Of a stretch of DNA of 64,000 bases, positions 16,967-28,900 are shown one piece after another. A program made the position numbers and the translations under genes. The notes beneath the pieces are model-generated. The model was given only the letters and a program-made list of their open reading frames with translations. It was not told the DNA's origin and ran no database searches. This DNA comes from Pusillimonas sp. T7-7 (GTDB lineage Bacteria; Pseudomonadota; Gammaproteobacteria; Burkholderiales; Burkholderiaceae_B): NCBI RefSeq assembly GCF_000209655.1, contig NC_015458.1, forward strand, positions 310,001-374,000. The letters run 5' to 3'. Numbering within the stretch: position 1 is the first letter of the stretch; each line of letters opens with the position of its first letter.

Positions 16967-19900
16967 ATGCAAGGCGCCGTCATTGCACAGACTAGGATTC
17001 GACTACTCATGCCCACCCTCATTTCCGTTCGCCCGAAAACTTCATCTTCGCTTGGCCGTGCCAGCGCGTCCAAGCATTGTGCTGACAGCCATCTGTGCCT
17101 GACGCCCTTGGCTGCCGCGCTTGCAGTATTGGCTATTGCGGGCAGCCTGGCGGGAACGGATGCGCAGGCGCAGCCCCGCCCCTTCAGCAGCGGCTGGTTT
17201 GCCGCCAAGGGCGCGGCGCAGACGCAGGCAACTAACACAGGCAAACTACCCAATGGCATGTTGGCAGGCATCAACTCAGCGGCTCGCCAACAGCAGGCGG
17301 CGCGCAAGCAGTTGAACCGTTCGGTCGCCAACCTGGGCAGCGCGGCGGCGGCTATTGCCGCCCAGCAGGCGGCGCAAGCCGCGGCGCATGCGGCCGCGCA
17401 AAACGACCCCTCAGTGCCTGATGGCTTGGCCGAGGGTGGCTTGAAGATCGATACGGCCCGACCATTGAGCGAGGCGTGGCTGAACGCCAAGGCCCCCGTG
17501 CAAACGCAAAGCGGCGGGCACACCCACGTAGCTATAGAGCAGACCGGCGACAAAGCCATCTTGAACTGGGAAACCTTTAACGTTGGCAAGCACACCACGG
17601 TAGACTTTAAACAGCAGACCGACTGGGCGGTGCTCAATCGCGTGAACGACCCGAAAGCGCGCCCCAGCCAGATACAGGGCCAGATCAAGGGCGCCGGTAC
17701 CGTCATGATCGCCAACGCCAACGGCGTGGTGTTCAGTGGCAGTAGCCAAGTCAATGTGCGCAACCTGGTGGCGGCGGCCGCCAATATTACGGATGAGCAG
17801 TTCGATAGCGGCCTATATGGCGCGCAAGCGGGCAACGCCTACACGCCGACCTTTACTGAAGCACTGGGCAAGGTCTCAGTTGAACGCGGCGCGCGCATCA
17901 ACACACACGAACCGGGCACGGTGACCGAGGGCGGCGGCTATGTGCTGCTGCTTGGCCAAGAGGTCCAGAACGCGGGTGCCATCAATACTCCCAAGGGGCA
18001 GACGCAGCTCGCTGCCGGCGACAGCTTCGTGATCCGCAAGGGCCTGGTGACGGATAACGCGCAGGGCGGGACAACGTATTCCACCACACGGGGCAACGAG
18101 GTGGCGCCGGTGGCCGATGTCGGTTTGGACACGGCGCGAATTGATGCTTCGACGCAGCGCGGACGGGTCTCCAACAGCGGGCTGATTCTGGCTTCGGAAG
18201 GCGACATCACGCTGGCTGGTCACGACGTTCGGCTGATCGGTGGTGATCAAGCCGCCCCTGGCGGCGTGGCTGTGTCCACGACGTCGGTGAACGCGCGCGG
18301 CACGATTCATTTGCTTAACAGCGCCAGCGATGCCGAAGGGCGAGTAACGATGGAATCCGGCTCGGTGGCGGCCATTGTGGCTGGCCGGATTACTCTGGGC
18401 GAGAGCGAGGGTGTGCTGATTGAGGCTGACGGCCAGAAAGCGCTCGATAGCCAGCGCCTGGCCCTGATCGAGGAATCCACGCATCAGGATATATTGCGCG
18501 CGCAGGCGCCTGAACTGGAAACCGGCAAGATATTCGATAACCTTGCGCTCGGCCATGACCGCCGCGACCAGTCGCGCATCGAGATCGTCTCCGGCGGCGT
18601 GGTGGACTTTCAAGGCGGGCAGGGCGTGGTAACGCCCATCGGACTTTCCGGCGCGCTGGCGCTGGCCACGGGCGGGCAAATTGCGGTGGCGGCGGGCAGC
18701 GACCCGGCTGCAGGCACCGGGCGGGTGCAGTTGCGCGACGGTGCGCAGCTCGATGTGTCGGGCAGCGTTGGCGTACGCCTGGCGATGGCGGACAATGCCT
18801 TCCGGGTGGACATTCAGGGCAACGAATTGCGCGATGCGCCGCTTAACCGCGACAGCGACCCGCAGAACGACCGCAGCCTGCTTAGCAGCCTGGGCGTGTG
18901 GGTGGACCGGCGCACGCTGGTGGCCGAGGACGGCCTGATGTACACGGGTAATGGCCTACTGGAAGTCAGCGGCTGGCTGGCCAATGTGGGACACGGCATT
19001 GGCGAATGGACCGCGCAGGGCGGCACGATCAGACTGCGCGGCGGACAGGTGCTGACGCAATCCGGTTCGGCCATCAATGTGGCCGGCGGCACCATAGACG
19101 TGCAGGATGGTTACCTTAATCAAAGTTGGCTGCGCGGGGCAGATGGCCGGTTGTATGAGCTGTCGCGCTCGTCGGCCGACATCGTCTATACCGGCTTATA
19201 TCGTGGCTACGAGTCGGTTCATGCGCGTTGGGGCGAGACCGCAACGCGCCGCTTCTACAATCCGCTGATTGGACCAGGGCGCCGATGGGAGCAAGGCTAC
19301 ACGGTCGGGCGTGATGCGGGGCAGTTGATTCTGGATACACCGACAGCGGTGCTGCAAGGCGAGGTCGATGCGCAAGTCTACGATGGCGCGCGCCAGTCGC
19401 AAGGGCCCAATGACGCACTGAGCGACAACTATCTGCAAAATCATTATGCCGTGGCCAGGCCTGGGGCGCTGGTGCTGGGCCGCTATGGTTTCCAGACGAC
19501 CGGGCGATTGGCCGGTCGCGTCGGCGTGTATGACGCGGACTTGCACATCGGCGCGGTGGCGCCGGTCGAGTTCGACCTGGATGCTCTTGATGCTATGCAT
19601 CGCGCGCCCGAGCGGGTCGGCACGGTGTGGCTGGATACAGACTGGGTCAATGCGCAGGGTTTCGGCACGCTGGATCTGGCTGTGGGCGGCACGGTGACAG
19701 TGGGGGGCGTGCCGCAGGCACTGCAGCTGGCCGATGGCGGCACGCTGCGACTGACTGGTTCCACCGTGGATATTCGTGGCGATGTGGTGGCGCGCGGCGG
19801 ACGCATCGTGGCCGGCAACATTCTGACACCGACAGGTGTGCAGGAAGAGGGCGCCACCGCGCCCAATGAGATTATTCTGGCACCGAAAGAGGGCGACGCC

Positions 19901-22900
19901 TCGGTCACGCTGCATGGCGGCGCGCTGCTTGATGTGCGCGGATTATGGGTCAATACCTTGCTCGATCCGCAGACCACGGCCAGCCTGCCCTGGACGGATG
20001 GCGGCACGGTCGAACTGGCCAGTTCGCAGCATGTGACATTGGCTCAGGGCGGCGTGATTGATGCCTCTGCGGGCGGTTCGGTGTCGCTGACTGGCGCGTT
20101 TGGCGGCGGCTCGGGCGGTTCGGCATCGCTATTGGCAAATCATGTTCCATTTGTTTCGAGTTCAGGCCGCTTGACGCTGGACGGTGACGTGCGGGCCTAT
20201 GGTGTGGATGGGGCTGGCGGTGGCACGCTGAGGCTGCAGACGGGCGGAGTATGGTCGATAGGCGGTGAACCAGTAGAGCTTGATGACGAGCCGGTCACAG
20301 GCGAGGCGGAGGGTATTGAAGTCGTACAACTGGATACGAACAAATGGCTGCAGACAGGTTTTTCGCACTATGAGCTCGCAGCCCGGGGCGGACTGACGGT
20401 GCTTGAGGGCGCGTGGCTGCGGCCGAGCGTGCCGGTGTATCGGCCAACGGCGCAATCGTGGAAGGCGGGTGGACGCGACCCCGAAGCAGCGCTGGCGTTG
20501 TGGAGCGATGTACCATTGTTCAGGGAAGAACCCTTTACGGGCGCGTTGATACAGCGCGCCGGCGCCAGCCTGATGCTGTTGGCGGGTGGGCCGGGCGTGG
20601 CGGATGGCACGCTGACTGGAGGTGATATCCACGTGGCCCATGGCGCCGGCATCATCGTGGACCCGGGTCAGCGCGTGACGCTGGGCGCAGGCGGGCAAGT
20701 GACGGTCGAAGGCCGCATCCAGGCGCCGGGCGGCATCATCGAAGTGCTTAATCTGAAAGACAAGGCGAATGACCTGACAGATCGTCCTGGCGGCCGCTCG
20801 GTGTGGGTTGGCGAGCACGCCGAGCTGGATGCGGCCGGGCGTGCCTATACGGCCATCGACACCCGGGGCCGGCGCTATGGCACGGTGTTCGCCGGCGGCA
20901 GCATAGTGCTGGGCAGCCGCGGCGGCGATTATGTGGCCAGCTATGCTGACGGGGACAAGGGGCTGGAGGTTGCTGCGGATGCTTACGTGGTGGTGCGCGA
21001 TGGTGCGCTGCTGGATGTTTCGGGGGCGCAGGCGGTCTTTGATGTTCCGTCGGTGAGCTGGCTTGAGGGCGGGCGATCGCGGAGGCCCGCCGCGACCGCC
21101 GCTGCAGTGCAGCCGCGCACGGTGGCCAGCGACGCCGGGCAGATCGCCATGCGCTCTTACTATGGCATCTACAACGAAGGCACGTTGCGCGCCCATGCGG
21201 GCGGGGTGGGCGCTTCCGGAGGCGAATTGCTTATGGATCTGGAAGGGCTGATCTACAACAGGCCGAGTGATGTTTGGGGCGATTGGGATATCCCCGCCGA
21301 GCTGGATCACGGTCGGGTGATCACCGTCAGCCAGAACGATCTGGCCTGGCGTGTGGCTGACGGCGTGGCGCCAGGACAGACGCATGAAAGCCTGGCCCTG
21401 GGCCGGGCGAGCCTGACGGCCGGGCAGGTCGAAGCAGGCGGCTTCGACAGTCTGTCGCTGATGGGCCGCAGCGCCATCATCTTCGACAGCGACGTGGACC
21501 TGTCCCTGGGCCGCGCCCTGACGCTGCGCCGGGGCGTGCTGGCCGCAACCAAGCCCGACGCACAGGTTCGGCTGTCGGCACCCTACGTATTGCTCGATGG
21601 CCAGACGCAATTGACCATGGCGTACGCCAAACCGGTACAGACCGTACAGGCCTTTGCCGATGACGCCGCGTTAACGATAGAAGGCGCCCTGATCGATGTG
21701 CGCAACCGTGTGCAGCCCTTGTTCGACCAGGTGACGATTGCCAGTCTGGGCGACTTGCGCATGCTGGCCGGCACGGCTTTCGATGCCGGCCAGGGCCGGC
21801 AGCTCGCTTCCAGCGACATTACGACGGTACTGGCCGCGCCGGGCGACCTGACGCTGGTGGCCGGCCAGATCTACCCGGCCAGCACTGTGCAGGCTGAAAT
21901 TCTTGCGGGGCAAACTTACGGCACGAGCCTGACCGCCCCCAATATCACTTATGTGCGCGATGCAACGTTTAGGATATTGCAGGCCCAAGGTGAGACGCCT
22001 GCGGCGCCATACTCGGTGTTTGGATCGATGACCCTGACAGCGAATAAAATCATGCAGGGCGGTACGCTGCGCGCCCCATTGGGAACGATTGTGCTGGGCA
22101 GCGAAAGCAATTTTCCTGAATATAAAGCTGCGCGCATTGAGCTGTTGCCTGGTAGCCTGACGTCCGTGAGCGCCGCAGGCATGAATATTCCCTATGGCGG
22201 TACGGCCGACGGCGCGAGTTATACCGTTAATGGCGTGGACCCTTATACTGTCCAGGCCCTGACTGGGCAGCTGATGCCGACTGCTGATTTTGAACCCACA
22301 CACAATAATAGCCAGGGCGTGCAGGGCATTGCATTGGGAGCAAGCAATATTGTCAGCCACGCCGGCTCTGTGCTGGACTTGTCTGGCGGTGGCGAGTTGC
22401 AGGGCGCGGCGTTTGTGGCCGGCCGTGGCGGTTCGCGCGATGCGTTGACTACGGCGCGTCGACCGGGCGGACAGGTGTATGCCATTGTGCCCGGCGCACA
22501 GACGGCGCCGGTGGCGGGCGGCTACTACGAGGCCTGGAGAGGAGATGTGCCGAAGATCGGGCAGCAAATTACCCTGGCCGACGGCGTGCCGGGCTTGCCG
22601 GCCGGCACGTATACCTTGATGCCGGCCAATTATGCATTGTTGCCAGGCGCCTTCCGGGTAGAACTGGGCCCCCGGTCGGTGTCAGACGGCCTGAACCGCG
22701 CGTTGCGTCTGCGCGATGGATCCTGGAATGTCAGCGGCACGTCGGGCTTGTCCGGCACGGCCATCCGCGATTCGCTGTTCACACAAGTCAATATCGCCTC
22801 GGGTGATCTGCTGCGCACTTGGTCGCAGTACAACGAGACCAGCTACGATGCGTTTCAGTTGAGCCAGGCAGCCACATTCGGTACGGCCCGTCCGATCCTG

Positions 22901-25900
22901 GCGCGCGACGGCAAGTTCCTGACCCTGGGTATCGAACTGGTGCAAGGCGACGCCAGTTTCGATGAGCAGGCACTGGTGTTCAAGGGCGACACACGCATGG
23001 GCAGCGATGCGGGCCATGATGTAGCCTACGGCGCCAGTTTGGTGTTGCTGCCGGGTCTGGCGCATGGCAATGCCACGCACTCCAAGGCTGAGTTCGTCAT
23101 TACGGGACCAGGTAGCACGACAGCGCGTGCGCCCGGTGTGGTGCCCATTTCTGCCGAAACGGTCAATGCCGTCGGTGCGGCCAACCTCTATGTGGGTGGA
23201 ACGCCTACCATCAATGCCCCGGACGGCGCCGTGGTCGACTTCAGTTGGCTGGGCCAGCGCAGCGCCGCCTTGGCAGTGACGCTGGAAACGGGTGCGGTGC
23301 TGCATGGCGGGCAGGTCATGCTGGTGGGCAAGAACGCGGTCACGTTGGCTCCGGGTTCGGGCATAGACACACTGGGTTGGGGAGTGTCGGCTCCGGATAC
23401 CGTGCAGTCGGGGTATTTCTACGGCGCCAGCATACCCGTTTTGGTCGCGTCCAATGGCGATATTACGCTGGGCTCGCAATTGCGTAATGTGGCGGGCCAG
23501 ATCGCATTGGGCGACGGCGCATTCATCCGTAGCGAGGGAAGCATCGGATTCATGGCGCGAGAGGGCGTGTCGCTGGAAGGTGCGCCGGAGCTGGCCACAC
23601 GTAAATTGGAGCTGTCGATTCCGGGGCTGAACGTTGGCAGCGCCGATGTGCTGGTTGACGTCGAGGCGCGTGGCTTGTTGCCGGACGGCATGAACTTGAG
23701 TCAGGACTTGTTGGCACGCATGCTGGCTGGTGACCCGGTTACGGGCGCACCGGCCATCGAGCGGCTGTCGATCGACGCGCGCGATGCCATCAACTTTTAT
23801 GGCGATGTGGCACTGTCTACCTATGACGCGAAGGGCCATTCGCTGCTGGACGCACTGGTGTTGCGCACACCGGCCATCTATGGCTGGGGCCACGATGCGG
23901 TGCGGCTGTCCACCGACACGTTGGTGTGGGCAGGCGGCATACGCAGCGAAGGCTCGGGCATCAATGTGCTATACTATAGTGCGCAGCCAGGTGCAGTGAT
24001 CGAAGGCGGGGCCGGTACTGGCAGTGGCCGCTTCGAGATCGATGCGCGCCGCATTGTGCTGGGCTACCCGCAAGAGGATCGCCCGCGTGGCGAAGTGGAT
24101 TTCGATCGGCTGATGCTGGGTTTCTCGTCGGTGCAGTTCGGGGCCTCGGAGCACATTACCACCAACAACACCGGTAATCTGGCGGTGTATCTGTCCGGCC
24201 CAAGCCCGGATGCAGACTACGATCCCGCTGAATACATCGGCACCGGTGGCCGACTGAATCTGCACACGCCTCTGCTGACGGGCGAGGCCGGTTCGGTCTT
24301 CACCTGGCGCACGGGCGATCTGCGCGTACACCAGCCGACGGGCACAGTGGTCGATGCGGCGGCAGCTGGTCAGGGCGCCACGCAGACGCTGATCGGCGAC
24401 ACCGTGACGGTCGACGGCGCGATTGTGCTTCCCAGCGGCCGGCTGGTTGTGCGAGCCGGGCATGACCTGACATTGGGCGACCAGGCGCGGCTGAACCTGT
24501 CGGGCCGTGCTACACAGTTCTATGACGTGACCCACTACGGCTGGGGCGGCGACGTGGTGCTGGAAAGCCAGTACGGCAGCGTCGTGCAGCAGGCCGGCGC
24601 GATGATCGATCTGTCGGCCGCCAGCGCGCCCGCAAGCGAAGACGGCCAACCAGCTGTCTACCAGAGCGACGCGGGCCGGCTGACGGTACTGGCGCTGGAC
24701 GAGACTGGGTCGGCGGGCCGGGTGCACCTTAATGGCACCCTGCATGCCCACGGTGGCTACGGCTTTGAGGGTGGTTCCATCGTGCTGCAGGCCGCGCAAA
24801 TTGGCGCCGATGTGGAACAGCTTTCGGCGGATTTCGAGGCGCTCAATGAGCGATTGAATGCGGCGGGCGTTACCCAGGCTCGGCGTTTTTCCTTCAAGCG
24901 CGGCAATTTAACGTTGAGCGGGGATGCGTTGCGCGCCCGGGAGGTGTCGGTTGCGGTCGATGGCGGCGGCTTGACGGTCGCGGGCACGATCAATGCAAGC
25001 GGCGCCAAGCCGGGTTCGATCCGATTGGCCGCGCGCGATGGCCTGACGTTATCCAGCACGGCCGTGCTCAATGTGCGTGGCACTGAACTGCAGGTCGACA
25101 GCTATGGCCAGCCTATCGAGGCGAAGAATCGCGGCCACATTGAGTTGACCAGCCGTGATGGCTGGCTGCGTTTGCAAGCCGGCGCGACGCTGGACCTGTC
25201 TTCGCCCGATGGCATGACGCGCGGCAAGGTAGATCTGAATGCGGGCCGTAGTGCGGAGACCGGCGGCGACGCGCGCATCGACGCAGGCGGGCCGCTCAAT
25301 ATTGCCGGGGCCGACAGCATTGCGCTGAACGCTTTCTGGCGCTATTCGCCTACGGATGAGGCCGGTACCATTGTGCAGGACAACGGTTCGGGCGATGTGG
25401 TCAATGGCGAAGGTGTGGTGGGTTTGGACCAGATCGATGCCCGCAGCCGGCAATTCATTGACGCGGCGCTGGGCAACAACGCGCTTGCGGCGCGTAGCGC
25501 CGGCTTGTCGGCCTACGGTTCCGCCTATCATTTGCGCCCGGGGGTGGAGATCAATAGTGCGGACACTCCCGCAGGCAATCTGACCGTCAAGGGCGACCTG
25601 GACTTGGCGCGATATCGCTATGGGCCTGATGCGGATCGCGATCCGGGTTCGGTGCGTTACGGCGCGGGCGAGGTGGGCAGTTTTGTATTGCGCGCGGCCG
25701 GTGATCTGACGATCAACGGAAGCATCAGCGACGGTTTCGGCCCGGCTGCCATTGGCGCCGACCTGCGCGTCATTGCACAGGCAGAAACTTTGGGTGACGC
25801 GCTGGTGATAGATCGGCCAGGCATGACGCTGGGCGCGAATACGCGTATTCCGAACAGTGGCACTCTCAATTTCGATATCCAGGCCAGCACCAGCACTGCA

Positions 25901-28900
25901 TTGAGGCGCGGCAGCGTCACTCTGATTGACGCTGTTGTGTCACGGTTTGTGAACCTGCCGCTGGGTACGGTTGTGACATCCGACGTCTACCTGGCTGATG
26001 GGACGCTGAAATGGGCTGCGGGCACCGTATTGGACAGTACGGTGGCCATCGATCGTCGCCTGTTTGGCGGCGATCGCATCACAGCAGGTTTTGAAGTGCC
26101 GGCGTCGACGAGTATTTTGGTGGCCGGCATGGATATCCCGGCAGGTACGGATTTGTCCATGTTCGCCATGGGCGCCAATTCCTATATTCAGCTTCTGGCC
26201 ATGACATTGCCGCAAGGCGCCGTGTTGCCGGCTGACTCTTATGTGACGTCGCTATCGCAGCCTATGGATATCGTGGCCGCCGCCGCCATGCTGGCGCCGG
26301 GGTCGCAATCGTGGTCGATGCGGCTGGTAGGTGGAGCCGACACGATGGCTGCCGATACCAGAGCGCTACAGACAGCATCGCGCTTGGCGGAAATGGGCAA
26401 TATCAGTTTGAGCAATGAGCTGATTAACAGTAGCGGCCAGCACGTTCCAAGCGTGCTGCGGACTGGTACGGGCAGCCTGGAGCTACTGGCTGGCGGCGAC
26501 CTGACGCAAGAGTCGCTGTTTGGTGTCTATACGGCGGGTTCGCAGGTGGAGCTGCCGGATGGCGTGAGTGTGGCTGAAGGCAGCTACGTAGCGGATCATG
26601 GCGGCGATCTGCTGATCCAGACGCAGGGCGATTTGCGCGGCTACGTGCGCACCGCTGACAGCGGCGCTTTCATGGATAGCTACACCGTCAATCGGTGGTT
26701 GACGCGCCAAGGAAACGCCGAAGAGGGCGAACTTGCCAGTTGGTCGATCCGTTACGGCGATTATGTGCTCGACGCTCGCGGTACCAAAGAATATTTTGTG
26801 GGATTTGCCGGGCTGGGTACGCTGGGCGGCGGAAATCTTGATATTGACGTGGGCGGTAACGCCGGTGTCATAGAACCGCCGGTCGCCGATGGTTCCAGTC
26901 GCAAGGTGATGACACAGGGATTGGTGCTTGCTGTGGGCGGTAGCGGTTACGTGACCGACGTGCACAGGGATACGGCCGGGCGGGTGCTGGGCGGTGAACT
27001 GGTGCAAACTGGTGGAGGCGATTTGAGCCTGCGCCTAGGGGGGCGTCTGAATCCGGCCGGTATCTCGGACGATAACGACGCGAACGGTTCGTTGACCAAT
27101 CTGCGTGGCGACGTTCGGCTTTCGGCGGGTGCGATGGGTGTGGTGCCGCTGCTTTACGGGACGGCGCAGCAAAGTGATCCCCGTGCGCTCGACCCCTATG
27201 AGGCGGTGATGCTGCAGGGCGGACCCAAAGGCGGACCTGTGCTGGTTCTGGGTGATTCCCGCGCAAGCTTGCGTAGCCGCGGCGATCTGGTGCTGGGTGG
27301 AGTGAGCGATGCGGGGCAACTGACTGCTAGCGCCGTGGCCGTCAGCAGGGGGCCAAACAGTTTGTTCAGTCTGTGGCGGCCGGACACGGCCATTGAACTG
27401 GCTTCGGTCGGCGGTAACCTGGTGCCTCTCGATACGTATCAATCGCCTTCCGTCAATGTACAGATGGGCAGGGGCGGCGAAAGCAACATGAAACGGACCG
27501 TCCGAATGCTGCCGCCGCGATTCAGCGCAACAGCCGCCAGCGGCAGTCTGTATTATGGCGGCGGCACGTTGATCAAGCTTGCCCCCACCGAGGATACGGG
27601 GCAATTGTCGCTGTTGGCCGGGAATTCTATCTATGGTGCGGCCTTCTTGGGTGCCGCGTACCCGGCGGCGCCCGACTACGGTACTCGCTGGCTGGTTTCG
27701 GGCGCGCCCGGTGATGCGGATGCGATCCCCAATCCTTTCAAGCCTGGTAGCTACCAGTCAGATACTGCCTATGGGCATTTTTATACCTACCAGAATGATA
27801 TGCCGCATGTGGGCGCCGTCCAGGGCGAACCCACACGAATTTATGCCGTACACGGCGACCTGCTCAACGTGTCTCTGGGCGGAGTGGGCCAGTCGGTTTA
27901 TGACCCCATCACGCGAACGAGCCGCCCTGAATATATCGCAGCCCGTCCGGCTCGTGTTTTGGCGGGCGGTGATATTGTCAATTTCGGACGAGGCGACGAT
28001 GGCGCAACGACCTCGATATCTCGCGGGCTGATTCTGAACCAATCGCCCACCGACGTGTCGATGCTTTCGGCTGGCGGTGACATTTTCTACGCCCATTTCG
28101 ACATTGCCGGGCCCGGCACGATGGAGGTAAGCGCCGGGGGCAATATCTACCAAGGCAACCTGGCCAGTATCACCAGCATCGGTCCTATCATTCAGGGCGA
28201 CACCCGCCCGGGTGCTGATATTGTGGTCCAGGCCGGCCTGGGTTCGGGGCTGCCCGGCCAAGGTCTTGCCGCTTACCAGGCATTGCGTACGCTGTATCTG
28301 AATCCGGCCAATCAGGCCGATACACGGCCTGGCTATCCGCTGGCCGACCAGCCGGGCAAAGTGGCACATACCTCTGAACAGGAACTGATTGACTGGCTGG
28401 CCGACCGTTATGGCTATACAGCCATTGATGCCGCTGGCGCCTTGTCCTACTTCGACGCCCTGGCGCCCGAGCAGCAGCGCGTGTTCCTGCGACAGGTGTA
28501 TTTTGCCGAGTTGAAAGCGGGTGGGCGCGAATACAACGACTCAGCCAGCTCACGCTTCGGCAGTTATCTGCGCGGACGGCAGATGATCGACACGCTGTTT
28601 CCAGAGACGAATATCAGCGGCGTGCCGAACAACTGGGCGGGTGACCTCACCCTGTTCCAGGGCGCCCAGGCCAATGCGGGCATTCGTACTATTGCCGGAG
28701 GCAGCATCCAGACCTTGGTGCCGGGCGGGCAGAGCATCTTGGGCATCGAGGGTATACGCCCGGCGGAAGGCGTCGACGTGGTTCCTGCAGGTCTGCTGAC
28801 GCAAGGCGAAGGCGATATACACATGTACTCGCAGGGCAGTATTTTGCTGGGTCTGTCGCGCGTCATGACTACTTTTGGCGGCGACATCTTCGCTTGGTCG